Source: Akebia trifoliata (lineage: Eukaryota > Streptophyta > Magnoliopsida > Ranunculales > Lardizabalaceae). Taken from it: a stretch of 64,000 nt of DNA. The stretch is taken from NCBI GenBank assembly GCA_017979445.1, contig CM030706.1:30955330-31019329 (forward strand), given 5' to 3'. Both the position numbers and the translations under genes were made by a program. The notes under the pieces were generated by a model. It did no database searches. It was not told where the DNA came from and saw only the letters and a program-made list of their open reading frames with translations. Below, piece by piece: positions 10,507 through 20,800 of the stretch (its first letter is position 1; every line of letters begins with the position of its first letter).

Positions 10507-11409
10507 TGGCTTCATAAGTTTCTCGCGGCACATCGTGGTCTCCTTCTGTTCTGTGAGCATCTTCCTTAATCTGCACAAATACATGAGACAACACAAATCA
10601 TTTAAACAAGAATGAAAGTTATACAAGTAATTGATAATGGTTTAAAGGCAATGTAATTCAAATATGTTTCTCTTGGGGAGTGAGCTAGACTAAGGCAAGA
10701 AGTCAATATCATCATTTCGTCACATCTTATCTTTCTTTTACAATATATTACTTGTATTTTTTTTGGTCTTACTGGTTATGTAAATCCGTTAGTAAATCCA
10801 ATGCAGCTAGAAGGTGCATTTATTTATCTTTCATTAATACCTTGTATTCACCATTCAAGCATTTCAATTCAAACTAGTTATTAGATTATCAATATTGTTT
10901 TATTAATAACGAGTAAAAAAGCACACACCTTTGGACAATTGCTGTGTCTCCATGGCCGATACAAACAATAAACACAGCATTATTCGGTAAGTCAGAGTAG
11001 AGGCTTTGGATCCTAGCATCCATGCAAGTTAAGATACCCTTTAATTCAGAAGTCATACTATATCGAATGCCTTTCTTTCCTGTAGATTTCTTATGACATG
11101 TAAGCAATGAAATCATCTCCGCAACCTTCCCATTCAACTTCTCTATGTCCTCTGCTTGTCTCTTGTAATACAAATTCAATTCTGAGAATTGGGTCCAAAA
11201 GAAGTGTACCTTCTCATTTTTTACCTACACCCACAACTGACAGCTATCAGACAACAGAAATTAAATTTATCAAGTAAACGGCAAGTTAAATGCCAACCTC
11301 TTTTCTGGCCTTTGAAAAAGCTTCATCGTCCGAAGACACAGTGACCAAAACATGCACATCAACAAAACTATTTATAATGATGAAGTCCAACATGTCTTGA
11401 ACCAACTTA
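10507..11409 (-). pseudogene. Right-arm fragment of an SDN5-like RNA exonuclease gene (three exons)
   Basis: Read on -, three pieces join with GT/AG borders. About 11409-11298 ends 'VTVSSDDEAFSKARKE'. Then 11224-10929 begins 'VKNEKVHFFWTQFSELN', continues through 'EDIEKLNGKVAEMISLL', and ends 'VFIVCIGHGDTAIVQ'. From 10570 downward comes 'LRKMLTEQKETTMCREKL', spliced so that CAA-AG plus A restores 'QRLRKML'. The frame stays open across all three, unlike the left-arm copy. From memory this matches the C-terminal part of SDN5-type 3'-5' RNA exonucleases, downstream of the catalytic domain. Only the outer two exons lie in the paired arm; the third lies in the loop. Retained introns show capture from genomic DNA and not from a transcript. 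Confidence 0.55.
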
Positions 11410-13081
11410 TTACACAAAAAAGGAAGTAGAAAAAAATTTTGAAGCTGCATATTAGAGAAGCAACACTATACAACGAGTTCATAAGGACAGCCGCTGTAAT
11501 ACCCATTGATCAATCCCTACTGCTTCCCATATGGGATATAAGTGCACGACCCGAACACTCAGATTTCCATGCTCATCAAGCCTTTATACGGATCACAAAT
11601 GAGCCTGTTAAAACAATTAAAAACAGAGAAGAGAATGTATACGGTAGCATGTTAGTAATACATTGTTCAATAGTTGTAGCATGTTAGTAATACATTGTTC
11701 AATAACTCTACAGTATATGCCGGTTGAGAAACAACAGAAAACATATATTGCCACCATAATACAAAGTGGTGTCAACTATTTTCTGATAGTTCAAAACACA
11801 TTGTAAAATTTTGGCCTGTGTAAAAAAAAAACAATGTAGAAGAAAAAATTACTTCGAAGAGTCAGTTTAGCGTGTTGAATAAAACTTTGTTTGTTTTCAT
11901 TTATTTATGATGATTCAAAAATATAAATAAAAACAATGATGAACACTCAATGGGCCACCTAGAACTTCTACTCCAAAATCAACCAGTTGGGATATTTTGG
12001 TATATGTCATAGTCGAGCACCCATAGATGAACACTCAGATTTCCATGTGTCCCACATGAATGATGGAGACCCCATAGTGTTACGACTACAATTTGTATTA
12101 AAACAAATTGTTATCACCTATATAAGCATAAATATTCAAATTGTTATCAATTTTTTGTGACAAGTACAAAATTTACAGTTATGCAAAATTAATAACAAAA
12201 AGAAACCCATTGGTTCCCATAGGGAAATAAATGAAACAGCGAAACTTCGAAGTGAGAACCAAAGGTTCCTCCAGTAACTGCGACTACATAAGGTCACATA
12301 AAACGTAGCTGAACCTATAATGTTTTTTCATGAATGAAGAATCATGATACAATTTTCAAATGAAACTACCCTCACAGTCCCAATTCCCAGTTCATAATAT
12401 CGCATTTGTAACATATAACACTAATAGGACTTGCAAGTATGCTCCACAAAATGAGGCAAAAGTGAATGGAAAATTAGATCTTAAACCTTAAGGTATTTTG
12501 GACATAAGTTGATCAATGCCAAAGCGAAAGCCATTATTAAATGTCAATGGTAGTTTAGACAGTTTTGCCAATCTGAGAAATTTCCAAAAAAAATAAAAAA
12601 TTGAAAAAAAAACATATAGTTCTATCAAATAGGGCGAGAGATTTGCAGCCGTTCGTGTTCATGAGATGGAGTTACAGGTTGCAGGGAGGAATAGGGTCCC
12701 GTTCATGTTCGTGTTCGTGCGAGAGAGAATGAAAGAGCGAGAGAGAGGATTTCAGTGCGAGGGTTTCAACGTGAGTGAGTAAGAGAGTGAGAGAGAGAGA
12801 GAGCGAGCGAGAGAGAATGAGCGAGTTAGAGCGAGAGCGAGCGAGTTAGAGCGAGATCAAGCGAGAGAAAATGAGCGAGTTCGAAGAGAGAAGACAGTTC
12901 GAAGAGAAAGAGAACATATCAGTTCTGTTCTCTTTTGTTTAAAGAGGAGATGGAGGAAACACAAAATAGGGCGTAATTGAGGGACGGCGTTGCAAATATA
13001 CATTTAATTTTATAACGTGTGAGATCAAATCGTGTCTGTTTGCCAAAAAGTTAGCCAAAGAGCGTGACCTTATTTATATAT

Positions 13082-13461
13082 GGGTCCCGTTTAGCACCCT
13101 AAGCTTTACCACACACTTTAACAAACGTGTTTTGTCTTACATGGGTTAGAAGTTTTGGAATGGGCTGATTTTTGGTGAGGATGATCTCTATGATGAGGAG
13201 ATCATCCTCACCAAAAATCAGCTCATTCCAAAACTTCTAACCCCATCAAAAATGATTTACAAAAAATGGACGGTCCACGATTTTTCAACGTGTAAACATG
13301 GGGCTAAATATTTCGGAATGGGCTGATTTTTGGGGAGGATGATCTTCTAATCATAGAGATCATCCTCACCAAAAATCAGCCCATTCCAAAACTTCTAACC
13401 CATGTAAGACAAAAAACGTTTGTTAAAGTGTGTGGTAAAACTTAGGGTGCTGAACATTTCC

Positions 13462-13462
<1 letters not shown>
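13082..13462 (+). mobile_element. Short foldback element H (A-type, + orientation)
   Basis: Left end GGGTCCCGTTTAGCACCCTA, right end reading inward GGGAAATGTTCAGCACCCTA. The standard two core hairpins. Flanked on the right by a TA run (13463-13499). Confidence 0.8.
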
Positions 13463-13499
<37 letters not shown>

Positions 13500-13501
<2 letters not shown>

Positions 13502-13888
13502 GGACGGTTCAGCAGCCCTAAAGTTTGACAAGTTTGGTGCCAAACATTTTTCAAAATATGGGTTAGAAGCTTTGAAATGAGCTGATTTTTTGTGAGAATG
13601 ATCTCAATGATGAGGAGATCATCCTCACCAAAAATCAGCCTATTCCAAAACTTCCAACCCCATCAAAAGTGAGTTACAAAAATTGGACGGTCCACGATTC
13701 TTCAACTTGTAAATTAGGTTTAGAAGTTTCAAAATGAGCTGATTTTTTGTGAGGATGATCTCTTCACCGTCGAGATCATCCTTACAAAAAATCAGTCTAT
13801 TCCAAAACTTCTAACCCCATCAAAAGTAATTTACAAAAAATGTTTGACATCAAACTTGGCAAACTTTAGGGCTGCCGAACCGCTCCCC
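13500..13888. mobile_element. Foldback element I (GGGGACGGTTCAGCAGCCCT end)
   Basis: The termini are GGGGACGGTTCAGCAGCCCTA and, inward from the right, GGGGAGCGGTTCGGCAGCCC, then 'aagtttg.caagtttg.tg'. The terminus differs from A and C, but the body again carries the shared hairpins ('gaaatgagctgattttttgt', 'gaggatgatctc') and 'aaattggacggtccacgatt'. TA runs lie on both sides. Confidence 0.8.
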
Positions 13889-13916
13889 ATATATATATAT
13901 ATATATATATATATAT

Positions 13917-14280
13917 GGGTCCCGTTCGGCACCCTAAGTTTTACCACACATTTTAACAAATGCGTTTTGTCTTACATGGGTTAGAAGTTTCGGAATGAGC
14001 TGATATTTGGTGAGGATGATCTCTATGGTGAGGAGATCATCCTCACCAAAAATCAGCTCATTCCAAAACTTCTAACCCCATCAAAATTGATTTACAAAAA
14101 ATGGACGGTCCACGATTTTTCAACGTGTAAATATAAGGCTAAACATTTTGGAATGGACTGATTTTGGGGGAGGATGATCTTCTAATTATAGAGATCATCC
14201 TCACCAAAAATCAGCCCATTCCAAAACTTCTAACCCATGTAGGACAAAAAACGTTTGTTAAAGAGTAAAACTTAGGGTGC
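13917..14280 (+). mobile_element. Short foldback element J (A-type, right end truncated)
   Basis: Left end GGGTCCCGTTCGGCACCCTA. On the right the mirror stops at 'cttagggtgc' and runs straight into a TA run, so the outer 12 bases of the GGGAAATGTTCA terminus are missing. It also lacks 'tgtgtg' of the subterminal 'aaagtgtgtggtaaaac'. A probable end deletion. Confidence 0.75.
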
Positions 14281-14299
14281 TATATATATATATATATAT

Positions 14300-14680
14300 G
14301 GGTCAGGTTCAAAGGACAACCATTTCAACACACATATAGACAACGTGTTTTGTCTTATATGGGAAAAAATGTTTGGAATGGACTGATTTTTTGTGAGGAT
14401 GATATCTGTGATGAGGGGATCATCCTGGCAAAAAATCATCCCATTCCAAAACTTGTAACCTCATCAAAATTGATTTACAAAAATTGGACGGTCTATAATT
14501 TTTCAACAAAAATTGGACGGTCTAGAAGTTTCATAATGAGCTGATTTTTGGCAAGGATGATCTCCTCATCACAGAGATCATTCTCACGAAAAATCAGTCC
14601 ATTCCAAACATTTTTGCCCATATAAGACAAAACACGTTGTCTATATGTGTGTTGAAATGGTTGTCCTTTGAACCTGACCC
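14300..14680 (+). mobile_element. Foldback element K (GGGTCAGGTTCAAAGGACAA end)
   Basis: Perfect outer ends GGGTCAGGTTCAAAGGACAA on both sides, then 'acacacatatagacaacgtg'. The core hairpin is retained ('ggaatggactgattttttgt'). It contains a short tandem duplication of 'aaaattggacggtcta' (14480-14525). Nearly the same as element N 1.2 kb away. Confidence 0.8.
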
Positions 14681-14693
14681 TATATATATATAT

Positions 14694-15068
14694 GGGAAAT
14701 GTTCAGCACCCTAAGTTTTACCACACTTTAACAAACGTTTTTTGTCCTACATGGGTTAGAAGTTTTGGAATGAGCTGATTTTTGGTGAGGATGATCTCTA
14801 TGATTAGAAGATCATCCTCCCCAAAAATCAGCCCATTCCGAAATGTTTAGCCCCATGTTTACACGTTGAAAAATCGTGGACCGTCCATTTTTTGTAAATC
14901 AATTTTGATGGGTTAGAAGTTTTGGAATGAGCTGATTTTTGGTGAGGATGATCTCTTCACCATAGAGATCATCCTCACCAAAAATCAGCTCATTCCGAAA
15001 CTTCTAACCCATGTAAGACAAAACACGTTTGTTAAAAGTGTGTGGTAAAACTAAGGGTGCCGAACGGG

Positions 15069-15072
<4 letters not shown>
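14694..15072 (-). mobile_element. Short foldback element L (A-type, - orientation)
   Basis: Begins GGGAAATGTTCAGCACCCTA and ends as the reverse complement of GGGTCCCGTTCGGCACCCTT. Small indels against B (missing 'caca' near 14727). TA runs lie on both sides. Confidence 0.8.
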
Positions 15073-15106
<34 letters not shown>

Positions 15107-15110
<4 letters not shown>

Positions 15111-15474
15111 CAGGTTCAAACGACAACCATTTCAACACACATATAGACAACATGTTTTGTCTTATATGGGTAAAAATGTTTGGAATGGGCTGATTTTTTG
15201 TGAGGATGATCTCTGTGGTGAGGAGATCATCCTTGCCAAAAATCAGCTCATTATGAAACTTCTAGACCGTCCAATTTTTGTTGAAAAATTATAGACCGTC
15301 CAATTTTTGTAAATCAATTTTGATGGGGTTACAAGTTTTGGAATGTGATGATTTTTTGCCAGGATGATCCTCTCATCACAGAGATCATTCACACAAAAAA
15401 TCAGCCCATTCCAAGCATTTTTGCCCATATAAGACAAACACGTTGTCTATATGTGTGTTGCAGGAACCCGACCC
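15107..15474 (-). mobile_element. Foldback element M (K family, - orientation)
   Basis: The left end GGGTCAGGTTCAAACGACAA matches K. The right end is shortened (reading inward GGGTCGGGTTCCTGCAACAC). The duplicated 'ttggacggtctaga' block appears as its reverse complement, so M lies opposite to K and N. Confidence 0.75.
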
Positions 15475-15488
15475 ATATATATATATAT

Positions 15489-15869
15489 GGGTCAGGTTCA
15501 AAGGACAATCATTTCTACACACATATAGACAACGTGTTTTGTCTTATATGGGCAAAAATGTTTGGAATGGACTGATTTTTTGTGAGAATGATCTCTGTGA
15601 TGAGGGGATCATCCTGGCAAAAAATCATCTCATTCCAAAACTTGTAACCCCATCAAAATTGATTTACAAAAATTGGACGGTCTATAATTTTTCAACAAAA
15701 ATTGGACGGTCTAGAAGTTTCATAATGAGCTGATTTTTGGCAAGGATGATCTCCTCATCACAGAGATCATCCTCACAAAAAATCAGTCCATTCCAAACAT
15801 TTTTGCCCATATAAGACAAAACACGTTGTCTATACGTGTGTAGAAATGGTTGTCCTTTGAACCTGACCC
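15489..15869 (+). mobile_element. Foldback element N (K family, + orientation)
   Basis: Both ends GGGTCAGGTTCAAAGGACAA. It differs from K at only a handful of positions by eye and shares its internal 'aaaattggacggtcta' duplication. K and N therefore stem from one recent source or from a local duplication. Confidence 0.8.
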
Positions 15870-15890
15870 TATATATATATATATATATAT

Positions 15891-16259
15891 GTAGGATTAT
15901 GATCCTTATACACATAAAATTACTTATAAAGCTACAACGTATTTTGTCTTATATGGGCAAAAATATTTGGAATGGGCTGATTTTTTGTGAGGATGATCTC
16001 TATGTTGAGGACATCATCCTTGCCAAAAATCAGCCCATTATGAAACTTCTAGCCCCATGTTTACAAGTTCAAAAATTTTAGACCGTCCAATTTTTGTAAA
16101 TCACTTTTGATGGGGTTAGAAGTTTTGGAATGGAATGATTTTTTGCAAGGATGATCCCCTCACCACAGAGATCACCCTCACAAAATCAGCCCATTTTGAA
16201 CCTTTTTAACCATATAAGACAAAAACGTTGTAGCTTTATGTGTCTACGGAACCCCACCC
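15891..16259. mobile_element. Foldback element O (GTAGGATTATGATCC / GGGTGGGGTTCC ends)
   Basis: Subterminal mirror 'cacataaa.....aaagctacaacg', with the shared core hairpins and 'cttctagccccatgtttaca'. The two outermost ends do not match (GTAGGATTATGATCCTTATA left; inward GGGTGGGGTTCCGTAGACAC right), so one end is replaced or eroded. TA runs lie on both sides. Last member of the cluster. Confidence 0.7.
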
Positions 16260-16439
16260 ATATATATATATATAAGGAAAAGAGAAGCATTCGGATCGGA
16301 TATTAACGAATCGGATGTAGCGATATCCGAATTCGTATCCGAATATTAAAAATACATCCGAATTCGAATTTGATATCCAAAAATTTCGGATAATATTCGA
16401 AAATGATTTCGGCTATCCATTGACAGGCCTAGGTCCGTC

Positions 16440-17537
16440 AGGTCATTTCTCGCCAACATGATCCATTGACTTTCATACTTTCGACTGTTCTTTTACCGTT
16501 CTCTTTGTGAGAAACCTAATTACATTGAAATCTCCCCCATACCATAACCCATATATTAACCAGTTCTTCCAATTCTAGGTTCATTTTGAATGGAAAGAAC
16601 TCACAAGAACTACCTGACAGTTGTATATATTTCATTTTTGAGGATCTACACTTATTTTCGTATATGGCTCCAAGCACTTAGAATCATATCCTAAGCTATA
16701 TCCTTTCCCCATAAGTCTTATTTTATTTGCTGACTGCGAAGTGAATAGATCTTTTAATTTGACGTTTAGATTTCATTGAAACCTAACTATTTTCTAGTTG
16801 ACCGTACCGATACTAAGATTTTTTTATAGTTTCTCACATTAAATAATAGTTTCAATGGCACATTTTGTAGAAGAGAACGAATGAAGTAAAAAAAAGAAAT
16901 TAAAAAACAGGTATTTCAGGGTAAGACTGTGTCCTGAGGATTTGAATCTTCCAAGGTGTATGTCTAGTTGTCTACTTTAGAAAGGTTCCAAGCTTTCGAT
17001 CGAGGTTTAGAGTTACTTGTAATGATTGAGTGAATGGCTTTGAGTGTCAAGGAAAATCCTCTCTATAGCATTTAATCAAACATATAGAAGAAATTAATTG
17101 TAGTTGTAAACTGTGTTCCATGTTGTCTTCTTCCTGTTTGCAGATGAAAACAAGCACCCACAGCTAGTAATAAAACACCACTGAATATTTTTTTTTTAAA
17201 TTTAATAAAGGGATCAAACATTCCCTCTGCCGCTTGCTGTATTGTTTTTTTTTTATACAAAATTGAATGAGCCTTTGCTTGCATTCAAAGCCATTACAAA
17301 GAGCTGGGCTTGAAAAACTTTAGCTTAAAGAATTGGTTGCGCAACGAATTCGTGCCACAACATCTAAAAATGATCGTAAAAGAATCAAATCAAATCTGCA
17401 CAAAAAAATTAACCAGGCCCCAAACGTATTTACATCAAGATGCCTGAGAGGAGAGTGATTTACCTCCTCGGCCTTCCCCAAACTAATGCAAGGTTTTCTT
17501 TTCTTTTCTTTTACCCATCTTTACAGTATTTCCCCCA
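16440..17537. other. Intergenic/3' flank of the 5-phosphatase gene
   Basis: AT-rich, no supported gene. It lies downstream of the 5-phosphatase stop codon and probably includes its 3' UTR near 17,100-17,537. A vague B-box-like 'gatttgaatcttcc' at 16938 lacks an A box at the proper distance and is not called. Confidence 0.4.
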
Positions 17538-17891
17538 TCATGGACTATGAAAGTAGCGTAGGTTGTCAGACACATCAGAACTATTGAGGTGTTGAAGATC
17601 AGAACGATTAAGGGAGGTTGCTTGGATTCTTCTAGAATTGTTGGATCTGGAGTCAATTTGTAAGCTCTTGGATGAGAAGCAATGACGCACACTTATTCGG
17701 TGGCTTCTTGTTGCAGTAGAGATACTGCCACGAATGTTCAACGCTAATATCACTTCCTTGTCTCTCGTGTCTTCGCACCACCAGTTTTGTGGAATTCCGT
17801 CCACAAATTCTTCTAGGGTATGGAACTCCTCATGTTTCACAGAGACTTCAGCAATTTGGCCGGGCTTGATTACACCAGTTGCTGGAATGAC
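17538..17891 (-). CDS. 5-phosphatase exon 11 (last)
   Basis: 354 nt beginning '[20 protein letters not shown]', then '[19 protein letters not shown]' and '[11 protein letters not shown]', the usual C-terminal tail of this group; stop TGA at 17540-17538. A 4.07-kb intron filled with LINE debris separates it from exon 10. Confidence 0.88.
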   Translation of the reverse strand, partial: VIPATGVIKPGQIAEVSVKHEEFHTLEEFVDGIPQNWWCEDTRDKEVILALNIRGSISTATRSHRISVRHCFSSKSLQIDSRSNNSRRIQATSLNRSDLQHLNSSDVSDNLRYFHSP

Positions 17892-20800
17892 CTGTACCAC
17901 ATTATCAGCAAACTAATCAAGCATGCTTACAAAAAAATACAATTAGAAAAAGGAGATTGAGATCACATTATGATCTCTGGTTCGTAAGAAAACAATGACA
18001 ATTTATAGTCCTTTTTTCAATAAAAGATAACAATTTGTAAGACAACATTAATAATTTACAATTAGTAACATGTGAGAACAATGATGATGATTCTTATATG
18101 TGCAAGGGTGTTGCTCTGATTTGCTTTTTGACATCTAATCTAACCAGAATTCACGTATGGGTCACTGCACTCTCTTTAAGATCTTAATTCTCTCTTATAC
18201 TTTTGTCCTTCTTTAGTCTTTCCTCTCCTACCTATCGATAAGTGGTTTAAGGAGAAACTATTTGGAATCACTAGGTCAAGATGTTTAAGAGTGAATCGGT
18301 TGGGGTAGCCATGTTTCCACATGGTAATAGTTCATCTAGAGAACATCATTCAGCTCTTAAAGCAAGTGTGAGGTGATGGGCTATATAACCTAGCTTTGCG
18401 GTGACTGGTGAGCCATGGTAGCACAACAAAATTGTATAAAACTAAGATTTCAAGGCTACTTTATGGCTCAGTGCCAAGTATCAGTAGGTTCTGATCCAGA
18501 ACTTATGGCAGAAAACTTTTCCATCAGGAGAGCGGTTCCTAGTCAGGGTGGGCTACATGAGTACAAATAATTGATGGCCTAGCACACATAATGTATCTTT
18601 CCCTCGAATACCTTGCTATTGCAAACAAATGCCCCAACAAAAAAAGAAGGCAAACACGATTGATAACCACAATATCCTTTCTCTATAAGTGAATGTTGAT
18701 CACTTCCAACTTAAGGGGAAAATAATACGAAGGCCGATGTTGGGAAAACCGGTCCAGGAAACATGGATCAAAAGATGACTAACCAATTGCCCAGCCAGGC
18801 ATATGGAACAACAGTCTACAATAATAAGACTCTTCTAGAACAATCATGATCAATAGTTCAATATCCCATCGAAAGCAGTCGATCCGATGAAAAAACCCAC
18901 CTTAGATGGAATTTTAATGCCCCAAATATATGTAGCTAGAAATATTGATGTAGGCGCAAGAGCCCATGATTGATAGAATGATGTGATGGAGAAAATGCCA
19001 TCCCAACTCCATAGCCATACCCAATAATCATTCTCCAGAGGAGAGACTGAAACTCCGGCCAAACAACTAATAAGGCTAGTAATGGATATGATATCCCAAT
19101 CATTGAAGTTCCTTTCGAGTCCAAAGTCCCAAGATATCTTGCCACCAGGCCGAACCATGAAATTTTTTAATGGGTAGAATCTTCTTGTAACAATTAGAGT
19201 GAAGGTAAGAAAACCACTTTAAGCGGAGAGATACCATACCAGTGATCTTCTCAGAATTGGATCCTATTATCCTTCATAGACACCACGTCCGAATATGGGC
19301 TTAAAACAGTAGGGGAAAACTAGGAGCAAAAAATTACTTTTGTGTTCTTCTTCATTATAGTTTCTAGCGCTTGCAGATGTTCCCCTTCGAGGTTCTTCTT
19401 TGTAATCTTAAAAGGGTAGGGACCAAGGAGAAAAAAAACTTGTTTTAAAACTTCTCAGACTGTAAGCTCTTGGCTATTACCACATGAAAGATCAACCCCC
19501 AAGAGAAATATCCAACAACAAATTACAGTTCAAGAAGTCTAAAAAATATTTCATGCTTTTTATCACTATAGATCCTCCTCCCTTTCTTTCACAAAAAATC
19601 GGATGGTATTGAAATCCCCACCTAGACACCATGAGAGACCCCATCAACTCGTGACATCGTCCAATTCATCCCAAAATAGGGAATTCTCTCCCTTTATATA
19701 ATGTCTTTAATCTAATCATTTGTTTTACTACCATTCTACTCATCTTTTCCCACCAACCCTCTTAACATTCCAAGATAAAAAAACTTAAGCCATTGATCAA
19801 CTCAAAATGCCCCTTTCTTCTGACAGCTACCAATTTCATAGCAAAAGCACTAAAGGTCCCTCCCTAGACTTTTCAATTCTTCAACTGCCATATGTTTACT
19901 TTTCGTCTTGCATGTGGGGTTCACATCAATATTTGAATCTTGTAGGAGCAATATCTCATTGTGATTTTCCTCATCTTCTTCTCCTCACTGCCACAAGCTT
20001 CAAAATATAATAAAGTGACTGATTGAACTCCAATGTTTCAGTTAATAACTGTACTAGGATTGAACTGTAAACATGGATTGATATTAGATGTCTTTTGTTT
20101 CACTTATGGAGGCAAATTGGTCATGGATCCTACTGATCTTTAATGAACATGAAATATTTGAAATCGGTTCTATTGTTGGAAATAAAAGCTATCCTTTTGA
20201 CACCCATCAAAATTAATTGGTAAACTAATTGGGAGTTTCATAAAAGAGAAATTTCTTCTTCAACTTCTATCCATATTACCTCTTCCATAGACCCTTAGCA
20301 TAGAATAGCTCTCCATCTACCAAAGCTTTCAACGTCAATCATAGCACTTTCAAAATTCTGACATTGAGAACACCCACTTTGAAAGCGCCTAATATAATCA
20401 TCCTCTCTTGGTCTAATGATTGTGTGCCTTCTCCATTACCATTCACGTTTCAATGCATCCCTTTTCAAGTGGCTTGAAACAGTATGTTTCATAACCATGG
20501 AGAGTTGATTTCCACACATCAGCATCCGTGCTTTCAGGAAACACTACAGGCTGGTTCCCACCTCTTTCTGCAGATTAAAAAATTCTTAGGTATATCCCTT
20601 TGACATTTTTGCAGCATTTGCCCTTCTTGATCCTTTAAAATACCACTGATTTACTCTATAAGGTTTATGAACTGGATTTTGACCTTCCATCAAGAACTCC
20701 AGCTATGACCATCCTTTCATAAGCAACCATGTGGAACTCACCCATTCCCTACCATTCTCTACAATATCCACAACTCTCTGATTCTTCAACCTGCCCCTCT

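Larger units (their letters stand above)
7614..13069. mobile_element. Giant foldback element G (5.5 kb, arms about 2 kb) carrying gene fragments
   Basis: Left end GGGTCCCGTTCGGTGGCTAA, then 'ctttttggcaaacggattgg'. The right end is a degraded mirror: 'gccaaaaagttagcc' followed by 'cgtgacc'. The arms pair over about 2.05 kb (7614-9657 with about 11020-13069) with scattered mismatches; the unpaired centre is about 1.36 kb. Each arm contains a CT/GA-rich leader-like tract (7795-8030; 12690-12915) and mirrored exon fragments of an RNA-exonuclease-like gene. The terminus and leader tract relate it to element E and to the short A-type elements. The arms are too long for a typical MITE. It resembles long-TIR foldback elements that capture gene pieces (Pack-MULE-like behaviour), but the class is unassigned. 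Confidence 0.75.
2912..16431. mobile_element. hAT-like non-autonomous element, swollen by nested foldback elements
   Basis: Left end TAGGGCTGTCAACGGATA; right end, read inward, TAGGCCTGTCAATGGATA. The flanks are GGTCCATC (2904-2911) and GGTCCGTC (16432-16439), an 8-bp target-site duplication with one mismatch. Imperfect TIRs starting TAGGG and an 8-bp TSD are hallmarks of the hAT superfamily. Subterminal DNA on both sides (2930-3130 and 16290-16410) is packed with variants of ATCCGAAT/ATTCGGAT, as expected for transposase-binding repeats. No transposase is visible. Removing the nested cluster (about 4190-16259) leaves roughly 1.4 kb, a plausible size for the original element. Confidence 0.75.

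Noticed and set aside
14350..16081. Several 64-96-codon ORFs with similar proteins (MSYMGKN.WNGLIF...)
   Set aside because: They repeat because the foldback elements repeat; each is the hairpin read through, including its mirror half.
4190..16259. Perfect hairpins as possible microRNA precursors or terminators
   Set aside because: They are the repeated arms of foldback transposons, present in many copies. Some could give siRNAs, but no single-locus miRNA is supported, and bacterial-type terminators do not apply.
4190..16259. Regularly spaced palindromes resembling a CRISPR-like array
   Set aside because: Units are about 380 bp with their own terminal inverted repeats, separated by TA runs rather than unique spacers, in a plant nuclear genome.
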